A DNA stretch of 64,000 nucleotides from Pedosphaera parvula Ellin514. GTDB lineage: Bacteria; Verrucomicrobiota; Verrucomicrobiia; Limisphaerales; Pedosphaeraceae. Below are positions 6,789 to 16,038 of this stretch, piece by piece. The stretch is from NCBI RefSeq assembly GCF_000172555.1, contig NZ_ABOX02000006.1, positions 62,001 to 126,000 on the forward strand, given 5' to 3'. The number at the start of each line of letters is the position of its first letter. The stretch's first letter is position 1. A program made the translations under genes and the position numbers. The notes beneath the pieces are model-generated. The model searched no databases, was not told where the DNA came from, and saw only the letters and a list, made by a program, of their open reading frames with translations.

Positions 6789-8102
6789 ATGAATAACACA
6801 GACAAATACTTTCTCCCGTTTCAAACCCGTTGGATCAACGACTCCTCACGATTGAAGATCGTCGAAAAATCCCGCCAGATCGGTTTCTCCTACTGCACCG
6901 CTTATTCCGCCGTTCGCCGCGTCGCTGCGGAGGAGGAGCGCCTCGACGTTTGGGTTTCCTCGCGTGATGACGCCCAGGCGCGGCTCTTTCTCGAAGATTG
7001 CAAGGAATGGGCCAGGACGATGCAGATCGCTGAACCGGACGCGGATGAAGTTGTCTTCGACTCCAAAACCGATTTTTCAGCTCATGTCCTGCAATTCAAA
7101 ACCGGCCTGCGCATCTATTCCCTCAGCTCCAATCCCAACGCCCTCGCCGGAAAACGCGGCCATGTCATCCTCGATGAATTTGCCCTCCACGCCGACCAAC
7201 GTCTTTTGTATCGCATTGCCAAACCAGTTACCACCTGGGGCGGGCAACTGGAAATCATCTCCACCCACCGCGGTGCGAACTCCGTCTTCAACGAAATGAT
7301 CCGTGGGATCAAGGAAAACGGCAACAAAATGGGCTGGTCGCATCACAAGGTCACTCTCCACGATGCCATCGCCGAAGGCCTTGTGGAACGCATCAATGCG
7401 AAAACCGGCCGCAATGAATCTCGCGAAGCTTACCTCGCCCGCGTCGAATCCGAGTGCCTCGATCAGGAGCAATGGCTCCAGGAATATTGCTGCGTCCCTG
7501 CTGATGAAACCAGCGCCTTCATCACCTACGACATGATCTCCGGTTGCGAAGACGATTGCCTCAAGGATTTCAACTACCTGGCTGAATGCAAAAATCCCCT
7601 TTATCTCGGCGTCGATGTCGGTCGCAAGAGAGACCTCACCGTGATGGATGTGGGTGAAAAGATTGGCGACGTCATCTGGGACCGTCTGCGCATCGAGATG
7701 CAGGGCCGTACCTTTGCGGAACAGGAGTTTGAACTTGAACGTTTGCTTGCGCTTCCCAAATTACGCCGCGCTTGCATCGATGCCACTGGCATCGGCATGC
7801 AACTCGCCGAACGCGCCCGCGAACGATTTGGTTGGAAGGTTGAACCCGTGATGTTCACTGCACCCATGAAGGAGGAACTCGCCTTCCCACTGCGCGGTGC
7901 CTTCGAGGACCGCACCCTCCGCATCGCCCGCGATCCCCAATTACGCGCCGATTTGCGCGGCATCAAAAAGGAAATCACCACCAGCGGAAACATCCGGTTT
8001 GTCGGCGAAAGCGCCGACAGCCATTGCGATCGATTCTGGGCCAAAGCCCTCCGCCACCACGCCGCTGCCTATCGCGGCGGCGTCGGCGCCATGGTCGGCT
8101 GA
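6789..8102 (+). CDS. Terminase large subunit (Mu gp28-like)
   Basis: 437 residues from ATG 6789; an in-frame TTG at 6756 is less likely. The ATPase half has a Walker A-like EKSRQIGFSY and Walker B HVILDEFA, followed by a coupling motif in EIISTHRG. The nuclease half has RNase H-fold acidic residues in GVDVGRKRDLTVM, CIDATGIG and SHCDRFWAKAL. It would pump genomic DNA into proheads and cut it. The closest type appears to be Mu gp28, matching the gp27-like small subunit upstream. All motifs are intact. GAGGTG lies about 14 bases before the chosen start. Confidence 0.92.
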   Translation: MNNTDKYFLPFQTRWINDSSRLKIVEKSRQIGFSYCTAYSAVRRVAAEEERLDVWVSSRDDAQARLFLEDCKEWARTMQIAEPDADEVVFDSKTDFSAHVLQFKTGLRIYSLSSNPNALAGKRGHVILDEFALHADQRLLYRIAKPVTTWGGQLEIISTHRGANSVFNEMIRGIKENGNKMGWSHHKVTLHDAIAEGLVERINAKTGRNESREAYLARVESECLDQEQWLQEYCCVPADETSAFITYDMISGCEDDCLKDFNYLAECKNPLYLGVDVGRKRDLTVMDVGEKIGDVIWDRLRIEMQGRTFAEQEFELERLLALPKLRRACIDATGIGMQLAERARERFGWKVEPVMFTAPMKEELAFPLRGAFEDRTLRIARDPQLRADLRGIKKEITTSGNIRFVGESADSHCDRFWAKALRHHAAAYRGGVGAMVG

Positions 8103-8145
8103 CGTAGCAGCACGCAACCCGCAACACGCAACAATTTTACCAACT

Positions 8146-10047
8146 ATGAAATTACTCAAAGACATATTGCAGACCTGGAAATCCATCCGTAGCGGCACCT
8201 CACTCACTGAAGCCTGGTTGAAAGGGGAGGAGATGGACTCTCCAACACAAGGCACAACGCTGATATCACCGTTGCAACAAAGCACCTGGGTTTACTCCGC
8301 CGTCTCTGCACTAGCCACGAACGTGTCGCAAATCCCATTCTGCATCAGTCGCACTGGCCAACGTGATGGCGAACACGTAGTCACCGGACCCACCGCCGAT
8401 TTATTTAAACGCCCGCACGAAAACCTCGACCGCTATCAATTCTGGGAACTCCTCGTCTCGTGGCTGCAATTGCGCGGCGAAGTTTTTGTCGTCGCACTCA
8501 ATCGCGAAGGCCAGGTGATTCCAGTGCGGGAAGCGCGCGGCCGCAACACCATCGCCCAACTTCTCATTCTCTCACCACTGCGCTTCTGGCACATCATCGA
8601 AGGTGGAGAACTGGTTGGCTGGCGCTACACCGGCTTTGGCTACACCGACCCACCCATGGAATCGCAGGTTTTCCTGCCCGAGGAAATCATGCAGTTGCGC
8701 CTGCCCAATCCCTATGATTTCTGGCGCGGCTTGTCCCCACTCGCCACCGCGTTGCTCGCCGCCCAGACCGACTACGCCTCCGCCCAATATATGAAAGGCC
8801 TGATGCTCAACAACGCCGACACAGGCCTCATTGTCACCACCGATCAGCAAATATCACCGGAGCAGCGCGAAACCGTGGTGGCCGCCCTGAATCAACGCAA
8901 ACGCAAAGCCGGCACCGCTGATCGCCCGCTCTTTCTTTGGGATGGTGCAAAGGTTGAACGACCAATGGCCACGAGCGCAGATATGCAATTCCTCGAGAAC
9001 CGCAAACTCAATCGCCTTGAAATCGGCGCAGTCTTCCGTGTGCCGCCCACCGTCATGGGCTTCAGCGAAGATGCCAATCGCGCCGTCGCCCAGCAGGAAC
9101 GCTTCAATTTCATTGAACAAACCATCCTGCCGCTCTGCGCCCGCCTCGAAGCCTTTGTGGAACCCATCTTGAAGTCTTTCGGCAACGATCTCTGCGGTTG
9201 GTTCGATGCCGATTGCCTGCCCATCATGCAGGAAGCCCGTCGTGAACGCGGTGATGCCGCCGCCAAATTCTTCGCCATGGGCGTGCCACTGAATGACATC
9301 AACCGCGCCTTTGATTTGGGCCTGCCACAATATCCGTGGGGTGCCACCGGCTATTTGTCGAGCACCCTCCAACCCATCGCCGCCGCAAACCAGCCTGCCA
9401 GCAAGAGCAAAAAACCCGCAGAATCAGACGTCTTCTCCCGCCTCCTCTCAAATCTGGAACATGACTCCGGTGATCAGGCTTCGATTCGCCCTACCGGCCT
9501 GCGTGAACTCAAAAGCAAGCTGAGCCGCTTCTTCTTCGAGCAACGTGGACGCGTATTGGGCCTGCTGCAAACCACGGTCCCAACCGCCGGCCTGCAAGTT
9601 CAAGGTCTGGATGACGAACATCATCAAGCCGTGTGGAAGGTGCTGGCCCGAACTCTTGCCGAAGAGATTTTCGATGTGGAGACGGAGACCAAGGAGCTCA
9701 TGAATCGCTTGCGCTCCGTCATGACCGCTCACGCCGGCACGCAGGTCGGCGAACAGATTTTACTCGAGCGCACGGAGGCATTGACTGAAGTCAATTACCT
9801 GACGTTCGAAAGAATTAAAGAGTCGCTGGAACTAGGCCTCAGGCGTGGTGAAAACCACGCGCAACTGACCGAGCGACTCAAACCTATTTTCCAGGATGCG
9901 GCGGATTGCCGGGCCGGAGCCATCGCCCTGAGCGAAATCAAAGCCTGGTCGCAAGCCGGCCAGGCTCCCACCGAGCTCCGCAGCCACGAGCAACCGCACA
10001 TCCTGGATAACGATTTCCAAATCAAGGAGGGCGCAAATGAGAACTGA
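8146..10047 (+). CDS. Phage portal protein (HK97 type) with C-terminal extension
   Basis: 633 residues from ATG 8146; the open frame extends further upstream but overlaps terminase. Residues about 30-400 form an HK97-type portal domain (VYSAVSALATNVSQIP; FKRPHENLDRYQFWELL; LPNPYDFWRGLSPL; FRVPPTVMGFSED), which makes the ring through which DNA enters the head. The remaining roughly 200 residues (from FSRLLSNLEHDSGD) are helical and resemble the head-morphogenesis or minor-capsid region often following portal, here apparently fused. No Shine-Dalgarno is visible; the spacer is rich in CGCAAC words. It overlaps the next gene by 11 nt. Confidence 0.9.
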   Translation: MKLLKDILQTWKSIRSGTSLTEAWLKGEEMDSPTQGTTLISPLQQSTWVYSAVSALATNVSQIPFCISRTGQRDGEHVVTGPTADLFKRPHENLDRYQFWELLVSWLQLRGEVFVVALNREGQVIPVREARGRNTIAQLLILSPLRFWHIIEGGELVGWRYTGFGYTDPPMESQVFLPEEIMQLRLPNPYDFWRGLSPLATALLAAQTDYASAQYMKGLMLNNADTGLIVTTDQQISPEQRETVVAALNQRKRKAGTADRPLFLWDGAKVERPMATSADMQFLENRKLNRLEIGAVFRVPPTVMGFSEDANRAVAQQERFNFIEQTILPLCARLEAFVEPILKSFGNDLCGWFDADCLPIMQEARRERGDAAAKFFAMGVPLNDINRAFDLGLPQYPWGATGYLSSTLQPIAAANQPASKSKKPAESDVFSRLLSNLEHDSGDQASIRPTGLRELKSKLSRFFFEQRGRVLGLLQTTVPTAGLQVQGLDDEHHQAVWKVLARTLAEEIFDVETETKELMNRLRSVMTAHAGTQVGEQILLERTEALTEVNYLTFERIKESLELGLRRGENHAQLTERLKPIFQDAADCRAGAIALSEIKAWSQAGQAPTELRSHEQPHILDNDFQIKEGANEN

Positions 10048-10339
10048 GCGAAGATTTCAATTGGGTGCCGCCGAGGAAGCCTCATCCAGTCGCGCCGACC
10101 GGGCCTTGAAGGCTTACGTGGAGAATCACCGCCGCGTGAAGATGGCAATGATAGATTGCTTCGCCGGTTACATGTTGGTGTTCCGGGCAATCAAGGCCTC
10201 CGTCACCGACCCTCAAGCCATTCGCAAGGCAACAAAAATTCTCGCTGCCAGACGCGGCGCCTTCAAACAAGCCCTCGCCGTTTACCTGGCCAGCTACGTC
10301 GCCTGGAACGAAGCCCTCAAAACCAGCGCCAAAAACTGA
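10037..10339 (+). CDS. Small phage protein of unknown function
   Basis: 100 residues, mostly alpha-helical and basic (NHRRVKMAMIDCFAGYMLVFRAIKA; KATKILAARRGAFKQALAVYLASYVAW). It starts inside the end of the portal gene behind a strong AAGGAGGG, so it is clearly translated with portal. Position between portal and prohead protease suggests a head-assembly accessory, but I do not recognise the family. Confidence 0.7.
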   Translation: MRTERRFQLGAAEEASSSRADRALKAYVENHRRVKMAMIDCFAGYMLVFRAIKASVTDPQAIRKATKILAARRGAFKQALAVYLASYVAWNEALKTSAKN

Positions 10340-10396
10340 AATCAGAAAACATCCAAAATGAAACCCACGACAGCAACCGCGCAGCAGCTCTCTCCA

Positions 10397-10816
10397 GGTA
10401 GGGCGCGTCACTCCGTGCGCGCCGCACTGACATCGTCCGGGACCCTGTCATTTCAACTGCATCCATCCGCGTACGCGACCCATGATCCAATCCAACCGCC
10501 AGGCACCTTCACTCGCGTAGCATCTCGGCGTGAGCCGGATCAAACTTCTCCCCGTCCCCGAGGCCCAAAGGGCCGGCTTTATCTTAGCCCAGCCCAACGG
10601 GCTGTGGTTAGCCCGCAAGGAATTCCCCCGCTTCGGCCCGCGATCTCAAACAGCTCCGCTCACGCATCCGAAGCGGAACCAACGACGACACCCGCGCAAC
10701 GTGCAGTAATCCACGACGCCACCCCAGCCGGTTCCCCCTCTCCCTTTGCAATGGGAGAGGGCGGGGTGAGGGAAAATGCGCCCAGACTTTCCGTAACTCT
10801 GGGGATCTCCCACAAA
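10397..10816. repeat. Repeat-filled spacer between portal and protease genes
   Basis: Contains a CCAGGTAGGGCG...CGCGCCGCACTGAC unit (about 10397-10432), a CGCGTACGCGACCCA unit (about 10470), a 186-bp unit (10516-10701) almost identical to 12951-13136, and a CTCTCCC/GGGAGAG hairpin unit (about 10738-10816) also seen at 4689. No credible gene is present. Confidence 0.8.
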
Positions 10817-10861
10817 TCCAATCCAGTTTGAAACCTTCACACATCACCCATCACATCCCCA

Positions 10862-11569
10862 ATGAAACCACTCAACGAATCTGAATTTAACGGCCGCCTC
10901 ATCAAACTCCACAACGGCCAGCTCGGCCTGCGCGGCCAGGTCGCCGTGCAGGTCTCCGTCCCCGACGATGCCGCTGGCGATTGCATCGACATGCGCGCCA
11001 GCGACGAAACCCTCGACCGCTACGACGAAGTCATCAAAGCCTCCGGTTGGATGCTCGATAACTACGTCAAAAATCCCGTCATCCAAAATTGCCATCAATA
11101 TGGCGACATCATTTTCACCATCGGCAAGGCATTGAAAACCGAAGTGCGCGGCAACACCCTCGTGCAACGCTGGCAATTCGCCACCGATGTGAATCCGATG
11201 GCCAAGATCGCGTATGGACTTTACAAGGGCGGCTACCTCAACACCTCCAGCGTCGGCTTCATCCCGCTCGATTGGACCAATGGCACCAGGGCAGGGGAAC
11301 CGTCCCGCACTTATTTGAAACAGGAGTTGTTGGAAACTTCCGCCGTCGGCATTCCCGCCAATCCGAATGCCCTCGCGCTCGCGTTGAAATCCGGCGCGAT
11401 CGAAAAGTCCGACCTGCGCGAAACCGCCGCGCTCCTGAAACACTTTTGCAATGATCCGGCAGACTCCAGTACCGACGCCCGCGCCAGGGGAACCGGAGTC
11501 GATGTGGCGCAGTTGTTGCAGTTGAACCGGCAATTAACCGAAATCCGCTCGCTGCTGCAGCGGGCCTAA
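10862..11569 (+). CDS. HK97-type prohead protease
   Basis: 235 residues. The pattern matches the prohead serine protease family: SDETLDRYDEVIKASGW, then His78 in NPVIQNCHQYGD, then the serine region NTSSVGFIP (S129/S130), and a late ETSAVGIPANPNA motif. It cleaves scaffold or the delta domain of the capsid protein during maturation and then degrades itself. It lies directly before the major capsid gene with a 35-nt gap, as in HK97-like phages. The length is normal. A repeat block precedes it and no Shine-Dalgarno is seen. Confidence 0.9.
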   Translation: MKPLNESEFNGRLIKLHNGQLGLRGQVAVQVSVPDDAAGDCIDMRASDETLDRYDEVIKASGWMLDNYVKNPVIQNCHQYGDIIFTIGKALKTEVRGNTLVQRWQFATDVNPMAKIAYGLYKGGYLNTSSVGFIPLDWTNGTRAGEPSRTYLKQELLETSAVGIPANPNALALALKSGAIEKSDLRETAALLKHFCNDPADSSTDARARGTGVDVAQLLQLNRQLTEIRSLLQRA

Positions 11570-11604
11570 CCAATAGCCAAATAACCAAAGAGAAAATTCA
11601 GTTT

Positions 11605-12822
11605 ATGGAAAACACAATCGTTGAAGAGTTCCGCACGGGACTCAAGGAAATCAAAAGCGGCGTCGAACTCACCAAGAACGACATTCGCACCACCGCCGAA
11701 AGCATCAAGAGCTTGCAAGAGGACACCACCCAGTTGCGCGGCGACCTCGACCGTCTGCGCCGCCAGCAGCTGAACGGCGGCGGCAAGCCCAAGCTCCGCG
11801 CCGGTGAAGCCGTCTCCGAGGAATGCGCCCGTTGGTTCGGCGCGCTCGCCTTTGCCGGTGCCGAAGTGCAAGGCAAACTCCAGGGCAATCCCCGGCGCGA
11901 TGCCATCACGCACATCGCCCGCGAAGTGCTCGGCCTCGAAACCCGCTCCGCCATCACCAGCACGGACATCCCATTGCCCATCGTCTACGTCGGCGAAGTC
12001 ACCGAACTGGTTTACAAATACGGCCAGTTCCGAAAGTACGCGACCGTCTATCCCATGAGTGTCGGCACCGTGAAGTTGCCGCAACTCAAAACCTCGCCCG
12101 CCTTCGGTTTCATCAACCAAAGCGCGAGCATTCCTGAGAAGTCGCCCCAGATCAACTTCGTCACCTTCACCGCACAGAAAGCTGGCGGCATCGTCCGCAT
12201 CCCGAGCGAGATTGACGAAGATGCCGTCGTGCCGCTGGGCCAGTTCATCGCCCGCTACGTCGCCCGTGAAACCGCCCGCTGGGAGGACACCGTCGGTTAC
12301 CTCGCGGACGGCACCGGCACTTACAACAACATTTCCGGCATCGGCAAGTATGCCGTCACCGGCGGCCTCGTGCAGCAGACCGCCACCACCAAAACCAAGC
12401 CGAGCGACCTCACGATCGCCGACTTCCGCAACGTGCGGGCGAAGGTCAACGGTGCCGCGCTCTTCAACTCCGCTTACTACTGCCATCCCTCGATGGAGGC
12501 CTTGCTGGTGGCCTTCAACACCTCCGCCACCGTAACGCCTTACATCGCCAACGGCCCCGGCGGACCCACGCTCGACGGCTTCCCCGTGCGTTGGGTCGGC
12601 GTGTTGCCGGTCTATGACCAAAATGCGCACGTCAACCAGGTGCAGGCCCTGTTCGGCGACCACAGCTTTTGGTTCCTCGGCGAACGCTCCATGCTCAGCG
12701 TGGAGATCTCGCGCGACGTCTATTTCACCACCGACGAAATCGGCATCCGCGCCCTCGAACGATTCGATGTCGAAGCCATGGCCACCGACGCCATGGCCGC
12801 GATCCAATTGGCAGCCAGCTAG
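11605..12822 (+). CDS. HK97-fold major capsid protein
   Basis: 405 residues. The first roughly 85 form a charged coiled-coil delta domain (EEFRTGLKEIKSGVELTKNDIRTTAESIKSLQEDTTQLRG in outline), which acts as an internal scaffold and is normally removed by the protease. The rest has the HK97 capsid pattern: PIVYVGEVTELVYKYGQFRKYATVYPM, an E-loop region near ASIPEKSPQINFVTF, FIARYVARETARWEDTVGYLADGTG, and the C-terminal FTTDEIGIRALERFDV. It forms the icosahedral shell. A terminator-like hairpin follows. Confidence 0.94.
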   Translation: MENTIVEEFRTGLKEIKSGVELTKNDIRTTAESIKSLQEDTTQLRGDLDRLRRQQLNGGGKPKLRAGEAVSEECARWFGALAFAGAEVQGKLQGNPRRDAITHIAREVLGLETRSAITSTDIPLPIVYVGEVTELVYKYGQFRKYATVYPMSVGTVKLPQLKTSPAFGFINQSASIPEKSPQINFVTFTAQKAGGIVRIPSEIDEDAVVPLGQFIARYVARETARWEDTVGYLADGTGTYNNISGIGKYAVTGGLVQQTATTKTKPSDLTIADFRNVRAKVNGAALFNSAYYCHPSMEALLVAFNTSATVTPYIANGPGGPTLDGFPVRWVGVLPVYDQNAHVNQVQALFGDHSFWFLGERSMLSVEISRDVYFTTDEIGIRALERFDVEAMATDAMAAIQLAAS

Positions 12823-12844
12823 GCTGCGTATGTAGGTAACCCAC

Positions 12845-12881
12845 GGGCCGGCGACGCCGCGAGTCGCCGCCGGCCCCCTTT
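12845..12881 (+). terminator. Terminator-like hairpin after the capsid gene
   Basis: GGGCCGGCGAC (12845-12855) pairs, with a bulge, with GTCGCCGCCGGCCC (12863-12876), followed by TTT. It may reduce readthrough so that capsid protein is made in excess. Confidence 0.6.
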
Positions 12882-12950
12882 AAAATCAATATTGAGACTT
12901 GAACCAATGCAACCCACACCAGCTTTCGCGCAGCAGCCATCGTTCCACTC

Positions 12951-13136
12951 CGTAGCATCTCGGCGTGAGCCGGATCAAACTTCTCCCTGTCCCCGAGGCC
13001 CAAAGGGCCGGCTTTATCTTAGCCCAGCCCAACGGGCTGTGGTTAGCCCGCAAGGAATTCCCCCGCTTCGGCCCGCGATCTCAAACAGCTCCGCTCATGC
13101 ATCCGAAGCGGAACCAACGACGACACCCGCGCAACG
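12951..13136. repeat. 186-bp dispersed repeat, second copy
   Basis: Nearly identical to 10516-10701; I count about two mismatches. A shorter relative lies near 4977. It contains GGCCCAAAGGGCC and AGCCCAACGGGCT palindromes, so it can fold into several small hairpins. Confidence 0.85.
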
Positions 13137-13220
13137 AACAGCAACCCAATTAGCCCAGACCCCAACGCGACAAGCCTCAAAGCCTTAGCCAAAAACCAAA
13201 AATTAAAAATCTTTTTCCAA

Positions 13221-15275
13221 ATGAACAAACCCACTTTCCTGCCAATCCTGGCCGCCGTTTTTCTATCCTCCATCTTCCATCCTCAATCCTCATCACTTGG
13301 CGCCACCATCACCGGCACCATTGTCAACACCGCCGGCCTTCCACTGGCCACCAACATCACCTTCACCCCCTTAAGCACGCCGCAGGTAAACGGCACCAAC
13401 CTCGTTTCCTCCACTATCAACACCATCACCAGCAGCCCCAACGGCGGATTCACCAACATTCTCAATGCCGGCGATTACAAAGTGACCATCGGCGCCGCCG
13501 CGCGCGATTCCTTTGTCATCACCGTCCCCACGAATTCCGGCACGTTCCAGATGAGCACACTGATCACCTCCGCCCTGGCCTACAACAGTTCCGCCGCACC
13601 CGCGTATGAATTCAAACTGAACAAAGGGCAAACAAACGGCTACCCGGCACTGGACGGCAGCGCACACGTCCCGACGACGCAACTCGGCAGTGGCACCGCA
13701 GGCACGAACACCTTTCTGCGCGGCGACGGTGCCTGGGTGACCGGCGTCGCGCGTTTGCCGGATGCCACGAACATCTTCAACGCGTTGAATCCATGGCAGC
13801 CAAATGCCAATTCCGGCGGCATCATTGCCACCAACCCCGTGACCATCCAGGCCGCAAATGATGGAACCTGGCCCTCGTTGGAATTTTCATTATACGATTA
13901 CTCTGTCCCTTACCAGTTCGCGAGCGCCTCCCTGCACATGGATGATTTGGGCGAAACCGTCCTCGCTTCCTCCGTGCCCTATTGGGCTCAGCAAGGCATT
14001 TATCTAGGCGGCGGCTCCAACCCCAAACTCACCGCGGACAATATTGGCGGATTACTCCTGGACGGCAACCCCCTAAGGGCAAACGATCCGGCCGCCTTAC
14101 AAGCTGCAAATAATCTTAGTGATGTGGCGAGTAAGAGTGCGGCGGCACAAAAGGTTGGGGTGTATCCGCTAATCCAGTCCGGTAGTTCATGGGGAGGATT
14201 TGCCGCAGCAACACCCTCGTACGTTAGACAACTAGGGCTAATGGATAATGGTGGTGGAGTTCCATATCTTGTATGGTCTAAATCTACATCTCAAGGTGAT
14301 TGGCAGGGTGGATTTGCATTTTACGGACAATGCCAGTTCGGTGACCCAACCCACATGAACCCAACCCGCGATGTTGCAGAGTTTAAATTCATCGTCAATG
14401 GCACCGGAGCAACCCAAGACCCTGCAACATTATCATCCCCTGCTGACAACGTTATGCGCTGGAAAAACCAATGCAGAACGCACTTTTCTGCCACTGCTTG
14501 GGATTCGTGCGACGCTGACGGATTGGGTGAGCGTGGCGCAATGGGGTATGGGAATTCCGCCTGCCCAATATATGTCAAACTAAACTATCTCGAATCATAC
14601 GGTACATTAAGCAGCTTTCTGTTCGCTGGCAGCGGTTACATATATTCCGGAATGGAAAAACTTTCTGGCGACTTCGTGCGATACTCTTCCAACACCACAA
14701 CCGACGATGTATCAAGAGTGACCTACCGCGTAAAATCCACAGGAGAAACCAGGCAGAATGGGGATAGCTATGTGCAAGGTATCATTCGAGCTGGAACTGG
14801 AGTGTTAAGTGGCGGTGGATATCCGATAACCACAACCGATGGCCATCTAAACACGCAATACTTGGATCCAACTCAGACTGCTACAATCAACCGAACACTT
14901 TTTAACACTAAGGGCACTCCCGCAAATCCTGCAATTGATATTGCTCTCAACGCGACTGGATTCGACGCTCAAAATTATAATTTGAACGTTGATGTTGGCG
15001 GATTGCCCAAGCTGACGTTTGACTCAGGCGGGACATTTGCGCGATTTACCAACGCTTGTTCAGTTGGATTTGGAGGCACTCCCAATACAACATGCGCCCA
15101 GGTGGACATTCAATCCACTACCAAGGGGTTGTTGCTCCCTCGCCTGACGAAAGCCCAGCGGGACGCTATTTCTTCTCCGGTTGCTGGTCTGGCTATTTAT
15201 CAGACAGACAGCACACCAGGGCTTCGTGTTTACAACGGTTCAACCTGGATGAGGTACACAGAAACAGCTGATTAA
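13221..15275 (+). CDS. Tail-fibre or appendage-like phage protein
   Basis: 684 residues. The N-terminus is hydrophobic and signal-peptide-like (MNKPTFLPILAAVFLSS), followed by a beta-rich carboxypeptidase-regulatory-like domain (ATITGTIVNTAGLPLATNITF). Then comes a repeat-poor fibre region with the FLRGDGAWV motif typical of fibres, and a C-terminal STTKGLLLPRLTKAQRDAI...GLAIYQTDSTPGLRVYNGSTW, a widespread terminal module of phage and surface fibres. It probably recognises host receptors or decorates the virion. It lies, unusually, between capsid and connector genes, and its second half is visibly AT-richer than the neighbours, which suggests module exchange. Confidence 0.75.
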   Translation: MNKPTFLPILAAVFLSSIFHPQSSSLGATITGTIVNTAGLPLATNITFTPLSTPQVNGTNLVSSTINTITSSPNGGFTNILNAGDYKVTIGAAARDSFVITVPTNSGTFQMSTLITSALAYNSSAAPAYEFKLNKGQTNGYPALDGSAHVPTTQLGSGTAGTNTFLRGDGAWVTGVARLPDATNIFNALNPWQPNANSGGIIATNPVTIQAANDGTWPSLEFSLYDYSVPYQFASASLHMDDLGETVLASSVPYWAQQGIYLGGGSNPKLTADNIGGLLLDGNPLRANDPAALQAANNLSDVASKSAAAQKVGVYPLIQSGSSWGGFAAATPSYVRQLGLMDNGGGVPYLVWSKSTSQGDWQGGFAFYGQCQFGDPTHMNPTRDVAEFKFIVNGTGATQDPATLSSPADNVMRWKNQCRTHFSATAWDSCDADGLGERGAMGYGNSACPIYVKLNYLESYGTLSSFLFAGSGYIYSGMEKLSGDFVRYSSNTTTDDVSRVTYRVKSTGETRQNGDSYVQGIIRAGTGVLSGGGYPITTTDGHLNTQYLDPTQTATINRTLFNTKGTPANPAIDIALNATGFDAQNYNLNVDVGGLPKLTFDSGGTFARFTNACSVGFGGTPNTTCAQVDIQSTTKGLLLPRLTKAQRDAISSPVAGLAIYQTDSTPGLRVYNGSTWMRYTETAD

Positions 15276-15964
15276 ACATGTTTAACAAACCAAAATCTCC
15301 TTTGGCCGCGCGGAAACTGCTTGGTGTTTTTGAGAGGCCAGTCGTAGAAATGGCCAGACGCATTCAGTCGAGCATCAAAGAACCTTTCAAATTGCATACG
15401 CTCCTCGCTGAGAATTCTCTCAACCCACGCCTGTGCGGGCCTACATCCAACTCCGTCAACGGCTTGGTCATAAACGTAGGCAGTCTCTTCGGCTTTAGGC
15501 AAGAACTGCGGATCATCAGAGTCCGAGCATTCGGTTTCCAAAATCAAATGGTCACTACACTGACAAGATTCACGCAAGGACCGCTCTGGTGTCTGCAAAT
15601 GATACAGCACTCCAAAGTGAATAATAATGTCATAATGCTCTTTGGAAGGAAGTCCTTGGTTCAGATCGTGAGTGATTGCTTTCAAACTTGGATAGCGCTG
15701 AACCAGCATTCGGGTGTTGTCTTTCCTCCCTTCAACGCACGTGACTTTGGCGCCGAGCATGGAAAAGAAATGGCCAATATCACCATGACCGGCACCCAAC
15801 TCCAAAAGCGTCTTTCCATAAAAGAACTGATGGCCGTAGTGATCGAGGATCATCTGAATGCGTTTTGCGCGCCATTCCTCATACCCGCCTTGAAAATGAG
15901 ACTCAAGCTTGCCAGAGAGCTTTTTAAGTTGATAGCGAGCGTAGTTTTTAATTCCTGTGCCCAT
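15272..15964 (-). CDS. Class I SAM-dependent methyltransferase (phage moron)
   Basis: 230 residues with a Rossmann-fold SAM-binding motif LLELGAGHGDIGHFF (about residues 52-66), an acidic CVEG at the end of the next strand and a DIIIHFGVLYHL motif typical of the Methyltransf_11/23 type. The substrate is unknown; such enzymes often modify glycans, lipids or small molecules. It runs against all surrounding phage genes and overlaps the end of the fibre gene by 4 nt. Base composition is more AT-rich than the structural genes. It is likely a cargo gene acquired with the fibre, possibly altering a surface sugar. Confidence 0.8.
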   Translation of the reverse strand: MGTGIKNYARYQLKKLSGKLESHFQGGYEEWRAKRIQMILDHYGHQFFYGKTLLELGAGHGDIGHFFSMLGAKVTCVEGRKDNTRMLVQRYPSLKAITHDLNQGLPSKEHYDIIIHFGVLYHLQTPERSLRESCQCSDHLILETECSDSDDPQFLPKAEETAYVYDQAVDGVGCRPAQAWVERILSEERMQFERFFDARLNASGHFYDWPLKNTKQFPRGQRRFWFVKHV

Positions 15965-16038
15965 TTCCTGAGCATAAGGCCATAGATAACCATTTCCAGA
16001 AAATAATACACGTCACCTGTCCCTAACCCAAAATTCCC

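Noticed and set aside
11566-12807. 413-codon frame antisense to the capsid gene
   Set aside because: Shadow of a GC-rich coding strand; the capsid reading is unambiguous.
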